NCBI RefSeq assembly: GCF_033845285.1
Contig: NZ_JAWXCX010000001.1
Location: forward strand, 3,053,495 to 3,117,494
Origin: Marinococcus sp. PL1-022
GTDB lineage: Bacteria > Bacillota > Bacilli > Bacillales > Marinococcaceae
Length of the DNA: 64,000 nucleotides
Direction: 5' to 3'
This document shows, piece by piece, positions 43,224 through 56,399 of this stretch; position 1 is the first letter of the stretch; every line of letters begins with the position of its first letter. A model generated the notes under the pieces. It saw only the letters and a list, made by a program, of their open reading frames with translations. It ran no database searches and was not told the origin of the DNA. The translations under genes were made by a program, and so were the position numbers.

Positions 43224-43497
43224 GCATGCTGTCTATATACTGCAATGCCGGGACGGGAGCCTGTACACCGGCTATACAAACAATCTGCGAAAGCGGCTCG
43301 AAGCCCACAATGCAGGCCGGGGGGCGAAGTATACGAAGGGGAGGGGGCCTGTGAGGCTCGTTTATTTTCAGGACTTCCCTACAAAAGCAGAGGCGATGCG
43401 GGAGGAATACCGCATTAAGCAGCTGCCCCGCAGTCACAAACAACGGTTAATGAAGGAGGCACACGATGACCCAGCAGTTCAGCTTTCAAGCTACTGA
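43210..43497 (+). CDS. yazA: GIY-YIG domain protein YazA
   Basis: 95 residues. GIY-YIG nuclease-like motif seen as VYILQCRDGSLYTGYTNNLRKRLEAHN, Glu in TKAEAMREEYRIKQ. The physiological role of YazA/YhbQ-type proteins is unclear. ATG at 43210 lies within the last codons of trmN6 (14-bp overlap). Confidence 0.9.
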   Translation: MEQGKHAVYILQCRDGSLYTGYTNNLRKRLEAHNAGRGAKYTKGRGPVRLVYFQDFPTKAEAMREEYRIKQLPRSHKQRLMKEAHDDPAVQLSSY

Positions 43498-44332
43498 AAA
43501 TACTGGCATGCTCTATTTAGTGCCAACACCGATTGGGAATTTAGAGGATATTACTTTTCGGGCGGTCCGTATACTTCAGGAAGCGGAATATATTTTGGCC
43601 GAGGATTCGAGACAGACAAAAAAGCTTACTCAGCACTATCAGATAGATACGCCTTTGGAGAGCTACCATGAGCATAACAAGCGCCAAAAGCAGGAGAAAA
43701 TTCTGCAGTGGCTCACAGAGGGAAGACAGGTGGCGATGGTAAGTGATGCCGGCACGCCGCTGGTATCGGATCCGGGGGATGAACTTGTGCAGGAATGCAT
43801 TGCGCACGGAATACCGGTAGTGCCGCTTCCGGGTGCAAGTGCTCTTCTGCCAGCTCTGACGGCTTCCGGGCTCGGGGGCGGCGGCTTTTATTTTCATGGG
43901 TTTCTCCCGCGAAAGAAAAAAGACATACGCACGGTTTTGCACCAGCTTCCGTCAGGCGTACCAATCGTTTTGTATGAATCGCCGTACCGTCTGCTCGGGA
44001 CCATCCACTTTCTATATGAAGAATGGGGGGACGTGCCGGCTGTCGTAGCTAGAGAATTAACGAAGAAATATGAAGAGTTTGTCCGTGGCACCCTGCTTGA
44101 AGCAGCTGCTGCTTTTGAAGACAGAGACATTAAAGGGGAGTGCGTATTAATTGTAGAGAAGCCTGTGTCGGATGAATCCGAAGAAGAGGACCATGGGCCG
44201 ATGGAGGAGGAGGTCCGGAAATACGTGGAAGCGGGTGCTTCAAGCAAGGAAGCGATTAAAAAAACTGCCCAGCGCCGAAATGTTAAAAAGCAGGAAGTAT
44301 ACGCAGCTTACCACGGGTTAAATAAATCATAA
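43466..44332 (+). CDS. rsmI: 16S rRNA cytidine-1402 2'-O-methyltransferase
   Basis: 288 residues of the tetrapyrrole-methylase fold: LYLVPTPIGNLEDITFRA start, VSDAGTPLVSDPG, FHGFLPRKKK. Modifies the decoding centre of the ribosome. Start follows GAAGGAGGC and overlaps yazA by 32 bp. Confidence 0.95.
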   Translation: MTQQFSFQATENTGMLYLVPTPIGNLEDITFRAVRILQEAEYILAEDSRQTKKLTQHYQIDTPLESYHEHNKRQKQEKILQWLTEGRQVAMVSDAGTPLVSDPGDELVQECIAHGIPVVPLPGASALLPALTASGLGGGGFYFHGFLPRKKKDIRTVLHQLPSGVPIVLYESPYRLLGTIHFLYEEWGDVPAVVARELTKKYEEFVRGTLLEAAAAFEDRDIKGECVLIVEKPVSDESEEEDHGPMEEEVRKYVEAGASSKEAIKKTAQRRNVKKQEVYAAYHGLNKS

Positions 44333-44367
44333 AAAAAGAGCCTTCCCCCAAAAGGAAAGGCTTTTTC
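44332..44367. terminator. Bidirectional terminator between rsmI and abrB
   Basis: AAAAAGAGCCTTCC and GGAAAGGCTTTTT around a short C/A loop. Confidence 0.85.
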
Positions 44368-44373
44368 GTGAAC

Positions 44374-44667
44374 TTAAGCGTTCGATTTATGGTTTTGCAC
44401 ATAATCCTGAAGGTCTTTAATAATTGCTTCAGCACCTTCAGGGGAGAGAATAATTTTACCGTCAGCAAGGGATAAGTTATCATCCGACACTTCTCCGGTT
44501 ACCTGGCAGGTCATGTTTGGTTTGTATTTTTTCAATACAATGCGGTCATGGTCCACATAAATTTCAAGAGCGTCTTTCTCCTGGATTTCAAGTGTGCGGC
44601 GGAGTTCAATTGGAATAACTACGCGCCCTAATTCGTCAACCTTACGTACGATACCTGTTGATTTCAT
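44374..44667 (-). CDS. abrB: Transition-state regulator AbrB
   Basis: 97 residues. The swapped-hairpin DNA-binding domain MKSTGIVRKVDELGRVVIPIELRRTL is near-identical to B. subtilis AbrB, a global repressor of post-exponential genes. Ribosome site AAGGAGGACC. Tandem Spo0A-type boxes lie in the leader just downstream of its promoter. Confidence 0.97.
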   Translation of the reverse strand: MKSTGIVRKVDELGRVVIPIELRRTLEIQEKDALEIYVDHDRIVLKKYKPNMTCQVTGEVSDDNLSLADGKIILSPEGAEAIIKDLQDYVQNHKSNA

Positions 44668-44695
44668 TGGTAGGTCCTCCTTAGATTTAGCTTTA

Positions 44696-44712
44696 TTCGT
44701 CAAAATTCGACA
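44696..44712 (-). promoter_or_regulatory. Tandem Spo0A boxes in the abrB leader
   Basis: On the minus strand TGTCGAA-TTT-TGACGAA, two 0A boxes (TGNCGAA) spaced by 3 bp, the same arrangement I recall from B. subtilis abrB, where Spo0A~P represses. Confidence 0.72.
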
Positions 44713-44730
44713 TTTTCTATCTGTAAGCTA

Positions 44731-44759
44731 ACAATACCAATGTTTTCTAATACCGTCAA
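44731..44759 (-). promoter_or_regulatory. Sigma-A promoter of abrB
   Basis: Minus strand TTGACG, 17-bp spacer, TATTGT. Transcript would begin about 10 bases before the 0A boxes. Confidence 0.65.
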
Positions 44760-44943
44760 CGAATTTGAATCATGGTTTCTGTGAAATTTAACAAAAATTT
44801 CAATCACATATACGCAAATAAATCATTTTATACTTCTGTTTTTATGTTAATTTTTAAAAAATAAAGTCTTAACCACTCCAATTTTGTACAAAAACCATAA
44901 AAATTTATAAAAGGAAAATATTTACTTGGCTAAAAACTAATTT

Positions 44944-44977
44944 TGTCGAATTGTCGAATGAAAATATTTTTGACGAA
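44944..44977 (+). promoter_or_regulatory. Three Spo0A-like boxes in front of metG
   Basis: TGTCGAA at 44944-44950, TGTCGAA at 44952-44958 and TGACGAA at 44971-44977, all on the plus strand. The third overlaps the -35 box of the metG promoter. Confidence 0.45.
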
Positions 44978-44998
44978 AAGAAAAAAAACACATAGTAT
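44970..44998 (+). promoter_or_regulatory. Sigma-A promoter of metG
   Basis: TTGACG, 17-bp spacer, TAGTAT; start of transcription about 45005, at the beginning of the T-box leader. Confidence 0.65.
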
Positions 44999-45004
44999 AT
45001 TAGT

Positions 45005-47308
<2,304 letters not shown>

Positions 47309-47326
47309 AGAAGGGACGAGAATGTA

Positions 47327-48091
47327 ATGCTTTTTGATACACATGTTCATTTGAACGTAGAACAATTTGAAGGAGAAGTTGCAGAAACGATCGGACGGGC
47401 CAAAGAAGCCGGAGTCGAATACATGACGGTCGTCGGCTTTGACCGGGAGACGATTCCTAAAGCGATAGAATTGGCGGAAACGTATGATTTTATTTATGCA
47501 GCAGTTGGCTGGCATCCGGTTGACGCTGTCGACATGACTGATGAGGACCTGGACTGGCTTGAGGAACTCGCCGGCCACCCCCGCGTGGTTGCCCTCGGAG
47601 AAATGGGACTTGATTATCACTGGGACAAGTCTCCAAAGGATGTACAAAAAGATGTCTTCCGCCGGCAGATACACCTGGCAAAGAAAGTAAATATGCCAAT
47701 CATTATTCATGACCGCGAGGCCCATGATGATATTGTCGACCTGCTCGAGGAAGAAAATGCGGGAGAAGTCGGTGGTATTATGCACTGCTTTGGCGGAACT
47801 GCCGAGACGGCGAAGCGCTGCATGGATATGAATTTTTATATTTCCTTTGGCGGCCCGGTAACGTTCAAAAACGCAAAGCTTCCTAAGGAAGTAAGCAGGG
47901 AAATCCCGATGGACCGGCTGCTGGTGGAAACCGACTGTCCATTTTTGGCGCCGCACCCTTACCGGGGCAAGCGAAACGAGCCGGCGTACGTAAAGCTGGT
48001 GGCTGAAAAAATCGCAGAGCTGAAAGAAATTCCGTATGAGGAATTGGCTGAACAGACGACAAAAAATGCTAAACAGCTTTTTCGTCTGTAG
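47327..48091 (+). CDS. tatD: TatD-family metal-dependent hydrolase
   Basis: 254 residues with the TatD metal ligands: FDTHVHLN, GEMGLDYHW, PIIIHDREAH, MHCFGG and LVETDCPFLAP. Members are deoxyribonucleases; the B. subtilis counterpart is YabD. Follows metG by 18 bp, probably in one operon. Confidence 0.94.
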   Translation: MLFDTHVHLNVEQFEGEVAETIGRAKEAGVEYMTVVGFDRETIPKAIELAETYDFIYAAVGWHPVDAVDMTDEDLDWLEELAGHPRVVALGEMGLDYHWDKSPKDVQKDVFRRQIHLAKKVNMPIIIHDREAHDDIVDLLEEENAGEVGGIMHCFGGTAETAKRCMDMNFYISFGGPVTFKNAKLPKEVSREIPMDRLLVETDCPFLAPHPYRGKRNEPAYVKLVAEKIAELKEIPYEELAEQTTKNAKQLFRL

Positions 48092-48099
48092 ACGATGAA

Positions 48100-48138
48100 C
48101 AGGCCCGCTCTTTCCATGAAGAATGGAAAAGCGGGCTG
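48100..48138 (+). terminator. Hairpin after tatD (weak terminator)
   Basis: CAGGCCCGCTCTTTCCAT pairs with ATGGAAAAGCGGGCTG with one bulge, but no T-run follows. It may only slow transcription or protect the 3' end. Confidence 0.5.
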
Positions 48139-48180
48139 TATCATAGCAAAAGACTAAATTGGCTTAGAAGGAAGGTAACC

Positions 48181-49622
<1,442 letters not shown>

Positions 49623-49649
49623 GACATTCCGAAAAAGAAGATTTAGTAA

Positions 49650-49679
49650 TTGACATTCAAATTAAAGAATTGTTATAAT
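49650..49679 (+). promoter_or_regulatory. Strong sigma-A promoter of veg
   Basis: TTGACA, 18-bp spacer, TATAAT, both boxes perfect. The veg promoter is very strong in B. subtilis as well. Confidence 0.85.
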
Positions 49680-49742
49680 GAAAAATTTTTGACAACTAAT
49701 CCGGGTTATGTTAACATTGTTTTTAGTGAGGTGGGTTAGACA

Positions 49743-49997
49743 ATGGGAAAAACATTGGTGGAGATTAAAGAAGCGTTGGATCTAAAAGTAGGTAAACGAG
49801 TTACGGTAATTGCTAATGGCGGACGCAAGAAAACCGTCGAACGTTCCGGGTATTTAGAAGAAACATATCCTTCCGTCTTTATTGTCAAACTGGACAGAGC
49901 CCAGCATCCTGTCGAACGTCTTTCTTACAGCTATACAGATGTACTCACCCAGACAGTCAAACTGTATCTAACGGAAGAAGAAGAGCTTCAGGCTTAA
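49743..49997 (+). CDS. veg: Veg protein, biofilm/vegetative regulator
   Basis: 84 residues. Starts [20 protein letters not shown] and keeps the small beta-barrel with [22 protein letters not shown]. In B. subtilis Veg stimulates biofilm formation by countering SinR. The sporulation genes yabG (before) and sspF (after) of B. subtilis are both missing. Confidence 0.95.
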   Translation: MGKTLVEIKEALDLKVGKRVTVIANGGRKKTVERSGYLEETYPSVFIVKLDRAQHPVERLSYSYTDVLTQTVKLYLTEEEELQA

Positions 49998-50032
49998 CTA
50001 ACACATACGAATGCAGTCCCCGGACAGCATAC

Positions 50033-50063
50033 AGGCTTTCTGCGCTAAGCAGGAAGCTTTTTT
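50033..50063 (+). terminator. Terminator after veg
   Basis: GGCTTTCTGC-GCTAA-GCAGGAAGC with six T. Confidence 0.88.
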
Positions 50064-50094
50064 CGTGTTTAAAATCATGTTGAAAAAAGGACGA

Positions 50095-50182
50095 CGAAAC
50101 GCGCGCGAAAGCCTGGTTTCCGAATCTGCGCGCGCCTGCGGCAGCAGGGGAAGCTTTTCCTGCTGTACATGCTGCTGTTTTT
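50095..50182 (+). ncRNA. Possible small RNA between veg and ispE
   Basis: Two hairpins in a row without a gene: GCGCGCG/CGCGCGC (50101-50135, with inner GAAA/TTTC), then CGGCAGCA/TGCTGCTG (50139-50177, with inner CAGGGGAA/TTTTCCTG) ending in TTTTT. Hairpin plus intrinsic terminator is the usual make-up of small RNAs. Promoter not clear; it comes after the veg terminator, so it would need its own. Confidence 0.35.
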
Positions 50183-50245
50183 CAACTAAAATGTTAGAAG
50201 GTTGAAAGTGCGGTAAACGTGGAGGAAGATGAGAGAAGGAGAATG

Positions 50246-51112
50246 ATGGTGAAGTTATCAAAAAAGGCTCCGGCGAAAATAAATCTGACGCTCGACGTTT
50301 TAGGTAAACGGGCAGATGGCTATCACGAAGTGAAAATGGTGATGGCCCAGGTGGATTTGGCTGATCGTCTGGAGTTTGAGCGAAGAAAAGATGGAAAAAT
50401 TGTCGTGCAAATGTCAGAAGGCTTTCTTCCGGAAGACCATAGAAACCTGGCTTACCAGGCTGCAAAGCTGTTAAAGGATAAATACCGGATTGCATACGGC
50501 GTATCGATCTTCATACATAAAAATATCCCTGTCGCTGCCGGACTTGCCGGTGGCAGCAGTGATGCCGCAGCTACGCTGCGGGGAGTGAATGAGCTGTGGG
50601 AAATCGGTGCGGACATGGATGAACTGGCGGAAATCGGGGCGCTGATCGGCTCAGATGTCTCTTTTTGTGTCCACGGCGGAACGGCGATCGCCACTGGCCG
50701 GGGGGAGCAAATTGAACACATTGACCCGCCTCCGTCCTGCTGGGTAATTTTAGCTAAACCTCCTACAGGCGTTTCCACCGGGGAGATATACCGCAGAATT
50801 GATGCGTCGAAAAAACGCCGGGAGATGACACCTGCGATGGTCGAGGCGATTCGGAGTAACAATTATGAACAATTGTGCCGCTCTTTATCCAATACCCTTG
50901 AAGAAGTAACTCTGCCTCTGTACCCCGAGGTGGGCCAGATTAAAGCCCGCATGCTCGATTCCGGTGTGGATGCTGCGCTGATGAGCGGCAGCGGTCCTAC
51001 TGTTTTCGGGCTGGTGGATAAGGAAAGTAAAGTAAGCCGTGTGTATAATGCGTTGCGTGGTTTCTGCTCCCAAGTGTACGCGGTTCGTCTGTTGAACAAC
51101 CGAAACGCTTGA
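50246..51112 (+). CDS. ispE: 4-diphosphocytidyl-2-C-methyl-D-erythritol kinase
   Basis: GHMP kinase of the MEP isoprenoid pathway, 288 residues. Motifs [25 protein letters not shown] loop [18 protein letters not shown] and [10 protein letters not shown]. Start chosen at ATG 50246, near AGAAGGAG and giving [16 protein letters not shown] 50243 and GTG 50249 are alternatives. Confidence 0.95.
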   Translation: MVKLSKKAPAKINLTLDVLGKRADGYHEVKMVMAQVDLADRLEFERRKDGKIVVQMSEGFLPEDHRNLAYQAAKLLKDKYRIAYGVSIFIHKNIPVAAGLAGGSSDAAATLRGVNELWEIGADMDELAEIGALIGSDVSFCVHGGTAIATGRGEQIEHIDPPPSCWVILAKPPTGVSTGEIYRRIDASKKRREMTPAMVEAIRSNNYEQLCRSLSNTLEEVTLPLYPEVGQIKARMLDSGVDAALMSGSGPTVFGLVDKESKVSRVYNALRGFCSQVYAVRLLNNRNA

Positions 51113-51144
51113 TAAAATCCGTATGAAAATGGTATATTCTTGCT

Positions 51145-51159
51145 AAATATTCGGATTTT
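51145..51159 (-). promoter_or_regulatory. Putative PurBox upstream of purR
   Basis: Minus strand AAAATCCGAATATTT resembles the B. subtilis PurBox (core CCGAAC flanked by A/T) with T for the last core C. It would allow autoregulation. Only one half-site is clear. Confidence 0.4.
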
Positions 51160-51171
51160 ACGGAGGTAAGC

Positions 51172-52014
51172 ATGAAAAAATTGAAACGAAGCGGCCGATT
51201 GGTTGATATGACCAATTTTTTGCTGCAGCATCCACATGAACTTATCTCTCTTGGTTATTTTACGGAGAGGTATGATTCCGCCAAATCCTCGGTAAGTGAA
51301 GATTTGACTATCATTAAAGAAATTTTTGAAACACAGGGCGTTGGTGCACTGCGTACGGTGGCAGGCGCGAGCGGCGGCGTGCGATATGTACCGAAAGTGG
51401 AAAAAAGCACTGCAGAATTGTTTGTCGAAGAGCTGTGTGAAAAGCTCGAAAACAAAGAACGGCTGCTGCCTGGAGGATATTTATATATGATGGATATTCT
51501 TGGGCGTCCGCGCACGATGAACGAAGTGGGAAAAATGTTTGCTTCTGTTTTTGCGGACCGGCAGATTGATGCGGTTGTCACCGTGGCTATGAAAGGCATT
51601 CCGCTTGGACACGCAATTGGTACATACCTTGACGTACCTGTAAGCATTGTGCGGAGAGACCACCGGGTTACAGAAGGATCGACGGTGAGCATCAATTACG
51701 TATCGGGTTCATCGAGACGTATTCAGACGATGTCCTTGGCGCGGAGGAGCCTGCCGGAAGGATCCAACGTCCTTGTAGTGGACGATTTCATGAAAGCAGG
51801 CGGTACGGTGAGCGGTATGATAGAGCTGCTGCAGGAGTTCCGGGCAAACGTAGCGGGTATTGGAGTGCTCGTAGAAGCTGAAGGCGCCGGAGAGCGGCTG
51901 GTGGATGATTATGTAAGCATTGCAAGAGTGGAAGAGGTGAACGAAAAGACGAAAAATATCCGTGTAGTTCCCGGCAATTTTCTAACAAAGCTGGAAAAGG
52001 AGAGATCAAGATGA
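51172..52014 (+). CDS. purR: Purine repressor PurR
   Basis: 280 residues. N-terminal winged helix ([23 protein letters not shown]) and a phosphoribosyltransferase-like domain with the PRPP loop [17 protein letters not shown]. Represses purine synthesis genes; PRPP relieves binding. Ribosome site CGGAGGTAAG. Coupled to ridA by a 4-bp overlap. Confidence 0.96.
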   Translation: MKKLKRSGRLVDMTNFLLQHPHELISLGYFTERYDSAKSSVSEDLTIIKEIFETQGVGALRTVAGASGGVRYVPKVEKSTAELFVEELCEKLENKERLLPGGYLYMMDILGRPRTMNEVGKMFASVFADRQIDAVVTVAMKGIPLGHAIGTYLDVPVSIVRRDHRVTEGSTVSINYVSGSSRRIQTMSLARRSLPEGSNVLVVDDFMKAGGTVSGMIELLQEFRANVAGIGVLVEAEGAGERLVDDYVSIARVEEVNEKTKNIRVVPGNFLTKLEKERSR

Positions 52015-52388
52015 AGGAAGTATATACTAATCAGGCTCCAGAGGCCATTGGCCCATATTCACAGGGTATAAAGGTAAATAATGTATTTTACAGCTCCGGC
52101 CAGATCCCTTTGACCACGGCGGGCGAAATTGTCAGCGGCGGCGTTGAAGAGCAGACGCATCAGGTTTTTCAAAACCTGCAGGCAGTGCTCGCTGAAGCCG
52201 GTTCCTCGCTGAATCACGTTATTAAGGCAACAGTATTCATTAAAGATATGGATGAGTTTCCGGTTATTAATGAAGTGTATGGGTCTTACTTTCAGGAGCA
52301 TCAGCCGGCCCGTTCATGTGTCGAAGTGGCACGTCTTCCTAAGGATGTAAAAGTGGAAATTGAAGTCATTGCTTTATTGGCTCCATAA
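52011..52388 (+). CDS. ridA: Enamine/imine deaminase RidA (YabJ)
   Basis: 125 residues of the YjgF/YER057c/UK114 family: [28 protein letters not shown], active Arg in [11 protein letters not shown]. Removes reactive 2-aminoacrylate and related imines; in B. subtilis linked to purR. Confidence 0.97.
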   Translation: MKEVYTNQAPEAIGPYSQGIKVNNVFYSSGQIPLTTAGEIVSGGVEEQTHQVFQNLQAVLAEAGSSLNHVIKATVFIKDMDEFPVINEVYGSYFQEHQPARSCVEVARLPKDVKVEIEVIALLAP

Positions 52389-52440
52389 AAACAGTACTCT
52401 GTGCTGCCTGTGCAAATGGCAGCCGGGGTGCTGTTTTTTT
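52387..52440 (+). terminator. Terminator after ridA
   Basis: AAAACAG..GTGCTGCC and GGCAGC..GTGCTGTTTTTTT form an interrupted stem with a long T-run. Confidence 0.75.
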
Positions 52441-52730
52441 ACGATATGGGTAGAAAAAAGCAGGTGACAGGCCGATAAGAAGAATAGAGGAAGGATTTTT
52501 TAAAGACAGGACTTTTAGCTCGAGTAAAAAGATGTGGTAACATACATAAAACATCGTTATACTGAATACATGTTTATATACTTCAAAACCAAATATATCT
52601 GCAGGTGATTTTTTGCCTGGGGAGGACTTTACCAAATAATATAGAAACTAATAATCAGCCTCTTTACGTTTTGTGCGGCAGAGGAGATACATATAGAGGA
52701 GAGAGTTAATAAATCAAAGGTGGTGAAAAT
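52441..52730. other. Upstream region of spoVG
   Basis: About 290 bp without a gene. I see only a weak sigma-A-like element (TATACT near 52557-52562) and no convincing sigma-H promoter (AGGA..GAAT), which drives spoVG in B. subtilis. Ribosome site AAAGGTGGTG precedes spoVG. Confidence 0.4.
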
Positions 52731-53027
52731 ATGCAGGTAACAGATGTCAGGCTGCGCCGGGTAAATACTGATGGACGAATGAGAGCAATTGCGTCGATTA
52801 CATTCGATGAAGAGTTTGTGGTCCATGATATTCGGGTCATTGATGGAAATAACGGTCTCTTTGTTGCTATGCCGAGTAAACGCACCCCTGATGGGGAATT
52901 CCGTGATATTGCCCATCCTATTTCGTCAGCAGCGAGAGAGAAGATCCAGGCTGCTGTATTGGCAGAATATGACGAACAGGAAGAACAGCCCGCAGAAAAA
53001 AATTATAACGAAGCCGGCGCTTCGTAA
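52731..53027 (+). CDS. spoVG: RNA/DNA-binding regulator SpoVG
   Basis: 98 residues: [49 protein letters not shown] with the acidic C-terminal tail. Widely conserved also in non-sporulating Firmicutes, where it acts in gene regulation, so its presence says nothing about sporulation. Confidence 0.97.
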   Translation: MQVTDVRLRRVNTDGRMRAIASITFDEEFVVHDIRVIDGNNGLFVAMPSKRTPDGEFRDIAHPISSAAREKIQAAVLAEYDEQEEQPAEKNYNEAGAS

Positions 53028-53049
53028 TATCATATGTATCAGGGCAGCG

Positions 53050-53083
53050 ATAACGGTCTCAAGGAGGCCGTTATTTATTTTTG
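53050..53083 (+). terminator. Terminator after spoVG
   Basis: ATAACGGTCTC-AAG-GAGGCCGTTAT followed by TTATTTTT. Confidence 0.8.
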
Positions 53084-53146
53084 GCTGTAAACGAAATCAG
53101 GTGGATAGGAAAACGTTCATTATGTAGAATAGGTAATAGTGTATTC

Positions 53147-53175
53147 TTGAAAATCGAAAGCTTTTAAGATATTAT
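53147..53175 (+). promoter_or_regulatory. Sigma-A promoter of glmU-prs
   Basis: TTGAAA, 17-bp spacer, TATTAT. Confidence 0.65.
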
Positions 53176-53212
53176 TCTTAATGGACAAAAATGCGCATAT
53201 GGAGGAACCTAC

Positions 53213-54601
53213 ATGAACAATCGCTATGCCGTTATTTTAGCTGCCGGAAAAGGCACCCGCATGAAATCCAGCCTCTATAAAGTACTTCACCCTGTCTGCG
53301 GAAAACCGATGGTGGAGCACGTAGTGGACGAACTCGAAGACGCCGGTGTCGACCAATTAGTGACGGTGACCGGCCACGGTGCAGAAGCTGTCGAAGAGCA
53401 TTTAAAGGAGCGTACTTCTTATGTGCTTCAGGAGGAGCAGCTTGGCACGGCTCATGCTGTAATGCAGACGAGGCAGATGCTCGAGGGCAAAAAGGGGACG
53501 ACCATCGTTGCGTGTGGAGATACTCCATTGATCCAGGGGAGCACGATGCAGGCGCTGATGGATCACCACGAACAAATGGAAGCAAAAGCAAGCATTCTGA
53601 CAGCCGTAGCAGACGACCCTGCCGGTTACGGCCGGGTCGTCCGGGGCAGCAGTGGAGAAGTGGTCAGGATCGTTGAACATAAGGATGCAGACGAAGCAGA
53701 AAAAAGCATCCGGGAAATTAATACGGGGACCTACTGCTTTGATAATGAAGCATTGTTTCATGCCCTCAGCCAGGTGGATAACAATAATGTTCAAGGTGAA
53801 TATTACCTTCCTGATGTCATTGGTATCCTTCAGGAGGAGGGGGAAACCGTATCTGCCTGGACCACTCCGGACTTTTCTGAGACAATCGGGGTGAACGATC
53901 GCGTGGCCTTATCCCAGGCTGAAAAAGCCATGAAGCGCCGCATCAATGAACATTGGATGCGGCAGGGAGTAACCATTATCGATCCGGAGAATACTTACAT
54001 CTCCAAAGAATCTGTGATCGGCGCTGATACAGTCATTGAGCCGGGCACTATTCTCCGCGGCAGTGTGCATGTAGGAACCTCCTGCCAGCTCGGCCCGCAT
54101 TCAGAAATCAGCAATGCTGTCATCGGCAGCGAAACAGTGGTTCGTCAGTCGACAGTGACAGACAGCGAGATAGGAAACTCCGTACAAATCGGCCCCTATG
54201 CCCATATCCGGCCGGCGTCATCGATCGGTGATGAAGCCAAAATCGGAAATTTTGTTGAAATTAAAAAAGCATCCATCGGACAGGGAAGCAAAACATCCCA
54301 CCTAAGCTACATCGGAGACGCAGAGGTAGGAAAAAATGTGAATATCGGCTGTGGCTCCATTACTGTTAATTACGACGGTATGGATAAGCATTTAACGAAA
54401 ATTGAAGATAACGTGTTCATCGGATGCAACTCCAATCTTGTAGCGCCGGTAAACGTTGGGAAAGGCGCTTACGTAGCAGCAGGTTCCACTATTACTTCGG
54501 ATGTTCCGGAGGATGCGCTCTCTATTGCGAGATCAAGACAGACGAATAAAGAAAACTATGTAAGCGAAAAATTAAATGCAGGTAAAAAGCAAAACAAGTG
54601 A
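53213..54601 (+). CDS. glmU: Bifunctional UDP-GlcNAc pyrophosphorylase / GlcN-1-P acetyltransferase
   Basis: Makes UDP-GlcNAc for the cell wall. 462 residues: N-terminal uridylyltransferase ([28 protein letters not shown]) and C-terminal left-handed beta-helix with hexapeptide repeats (about 250-445). Ribosome site ATGGAGGAACC. gcaD in B. subtilis. Confidence 0.97.
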   Translation: MNNRYAVILAAGKGTRMKSSLYKVLHPVCGKPMVEHVVDELEDAGVDQLVTVTGHGAEAVEEHLKERTSYVLQEEQLGTAHAVMQTRQMLEGKKGTTIVACGDTPLIQGSTMQALMDHHEQMEAKASILTAVADDPAGYGRVVRGSSGEVVRIVEHKDADEAEKSIREINTGTYCFDNEALFHALSQVDNNNVQGEYYLPDVIGILQEEGETVSAWTTPDFSETIGVNDRVALSQAEKAMKRRINEHWMRQGVTIIDPENTYISKESVIGADTVIEPGTILRGSVHVGTSCQLGPHSEISNAVIGSETVVRQSTVTDSEIGNSVQIGPYAHIRPASSIGDEAKIGNFVEIKKASIGQGSKTSHLSYIGDAEVGKNVNIGCGSITVNYDGMDKHLTKIEDNVFIGCNSNLVAPVNVGKGAYVAAGSTITSDVPEDALSIARSRQTNKENYVSEKLNAGKKQNK

Positions 54602-54617
54602 CGGAGGGAATTAAAAA

Positions 54618-55568
54618 ATGTCCACGATGGATCGCTCCAATTTGAAAGTATTCACCCTGAACTCGAATCCAAGGCTGGCAGAGGAAATTGTTGAACAGAT
54701 CGGTACAACAATGGGACTCAGCTCTGTAAAACGATTCAGTGACGGAGAAGTGCAGATAAACATTGAAGAAAGTATCCGCGGCTGCGATGTCTTTTTGGTG
54801 CAGTCGACTTCAGACCCGGCCAATGAGCATCTCATGGAGCTTTTGATTATGATCGATGCGATGAAGCGGGCTTCGGCAAAAACAATCAGCGTTGTCCTCC
54901 CTTATTACGGATATGCACGCCAGGACCGTAAGGCACGGGCGAGAGAACCAATTACAGCCAAGCTGATTGCCAATCTGCTGGAAACAGCTGGAGCGACCAG
55001 GATTTTGAGCCTGGATCTGCACGCGACGCAAATTCAGGGATTCTTCGATATTCCGGTGGATCAGCTGCAGGGAGAACCTATTTTGTCCCGTCACTTCAAC
55101 GAAAAGGGCCTGGAGGATCTCGTTATTGTATCGCCTGACCACGGAGGCGTGGTGCGCGCACGCAGAATGGCAGACCGCTTAAAGGCTCCTATTGCGATCA
55201 TTGATAAGCGCCGGCCGCGTCCAAACGTTTCAGAGGTCATGAATATCGTCGGTGACGTAGAAGGCAAAACGGCCATCATTATTGATGATATTATTGATAC
55301 CGCCGGTACGATCACTCTCGCAGCGGATGCATTAATCGATTCGGGGGCAAACCATGTGTACGCATGCTGCACCCACCCGGTACTCTCCGGCCCGGCGATA
55401 GAAAGAATCGAAAATTCGAAGATTGAAGAGCTTGTAGTAACAAATTCCATCGTGCTTCCGGAAGAGAAAAATATTGATAAAATAACGCAGCTTTCCGTCG
55501 GCCCGCTTATGGCTAAAGCAATTATTAATGTCTTTGAGCAGACGTCGGTCAGCCGTTTGTTTAATTAA
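54618..55568 (+). CDS. prs: Ribose-phosphate pyrophosphokinase
   Basis: PRPP synthetase, 316 residues. ATP motif and PRPP signature: [32 protein letters not shown] and [14 protein letters not shown]-type loop ([14 protein letters not shown]). 16 bp after glmU, so same operon. Confidence 0.98.
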   Translation: MSTMDRSNLKVFTLNSNPRLAEEIVEQIGTTMGLSSVKRFSDGEVQINIEESIRGCDVFLVQSTSDPANEHLMELLIMIDAMKRASAKTISVVLPYYGYARQDRKARAREPITAKLIANLLETAGATRILSLDLHATQIQGFFDIPVDQLQGEPILSRHFNEKGLEDLVIVSPDHGGVVRARRMADRLKAPIAIIDKRRPRPNVSEVMNIVGDVEGKTAIIIDDIIDTAGTITLAADALIDSGANHVYACCTHPVLSGPAIERIENSKIEELVVTNSIVLPEEKNIDKITQLSVGPLMAKAIINVFEQTSVSRLFN

Positions 55569-55576
55569 TCTACAAG

Positions 55577-55610
55577 AAAATCAATGGTTTGAATAAGCCA
55601 TTGATTTTTG
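55577..55610 (+). terminator. Terminator after prs
   Basis: AAAATCAATGG and CCATTGATTTT around a 10-nt loop. Its 3' arm contains the -35 box of the ctc promoter. Confidence 0.8.
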
Positions 55611-55629
55611 ATGTGGATTCTGGTATAAT
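55601..55629 (+). promoter_or_regulatory. Sigma-A promoter of ctc
   Basis: TTGATT, 17-bp spacer, TATAAT. No sigma-B promoter (GTTTAA..GGGTAT), known from B. subtilis ctc, was seen. Confidence 0.7.
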
Positions 55630-55694
55630 TCTGTCTCAAGTGGGCAAAATTACGCGAACACGTGAAAATAAAATTTAATTATGAGGTGAATACC

Positions 55695-56360
55695 ATGGCT
55701 ACGCAGTTAACTGCAGCACGTCGTCCTGAAACAAAACAGTCAGTGACGAAAAAACTCCGCAGAGAGGGCACAATTCCAGCCGTTATTTATGGCAAGAAAA
55801 CGGAAAGCCAGCCTATCTCTGTCGACAATGTTACATTCCTGAAAACGATTCGTGAGGCCGGAAAGAACGGCATCATTGATCTGAGTATTGAAGGCGAAAA
55901 CAAAAAGCACCAGGTCATCGTGCATGATATGCAGGTTGATTCCATCAAGGATTACTTCATTCATGTTGACTTCTTTGAAGTAGACATGACCTCCGAAATG
56001 GAAGCAGACGTTGTTGTAAACCTTGCCGGTGAAGCTCCAGGGGAAAAAGACGGCGGCGTTGTCTCCCACATGATGTTCAATATTACTGTCAGCGCACTGC
56101 CTGCTGAAATTCCTGAGAGTATCAGCGTGGACATTTCGACATTGAACGTCGGCGACTCCATTCAGGTGGCAGACCTTCCAGAAGGTTTAAACTACACGAT
56201 TACGAGTGAGCCGGAAGAAACGATTGTTACTGTTCTTGTACCGGAAGAAGAGCCGGAAGAGCCAGGCGAAGAAGAAGCAGAAGAGCCTGAGCTTGTAGAT
56301 GCGGACGAAGAATCCGAAGAAGGTTCTGAAGAAGGCAGCAACGACAACAACAATTCATAA
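55695..56360 (+). CDS. ctc: Ribosomal protein bL25 (general stress protein Ctc)
   Basis: 221 residues. N-terminal 5S-rRNA-binding bL25 domain (TAARRPETKQSVTKKLRREGTIPAVIYGKK), C-terminal TL5-type beta domain, and a very acidic tail of about 35 residues rich in Glu. The ATG at 55695 follows ATGAGGTGAA. The acidic tail is common in salt-adapted species. Confidence 0.95.
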   Translation: MATQLTAARRPETKQSVTKKLRREGTIPAVIYGKKTESQPISVDNVTFLKTIREAGKNGIIDLSIEGENKKHQVIVHDMQVDSIKDYFIHVDFFEVDMTSEMEADVVVNLAGEAPGEKDGGVVSHMMFNITVSALPAEIPESISVDISTLNVGDSIQVADLPEGLNYTITSEPEETIVTVLVPEEEPEEPGEEEAEEPELVDADEESEEGSEEGSNDNNNS

Positions 56361-56375
56361 TTTCTGCACCAAAGC

Positions 56376-56399
56376 TGACGGAGGGCGTGCCCTCCGTCA
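56376..56399 (+). terminator. First hairpin after ctc
   Basis: TGACGGAGGGC-GT-GCCCTCCGTCA, perfect 11-bp stem; no T-run but directly followed by a second hairpin. Confidence 0.6.

Noticed and set aside
50077-50205. Short frame MLKKGRRNARESLVSE.. that slightly resembles the start of SspF
   Set aside because: No ribosome site before the ATG, a cysteine-rich nonsense end, and no match to the conserved SspF core; the DNA is better explained by hairpins.
52441-52730. Sigma-H promoter for spoVG
   Set aside because: No AGGA/GAAT pair at proper spacing could be found.
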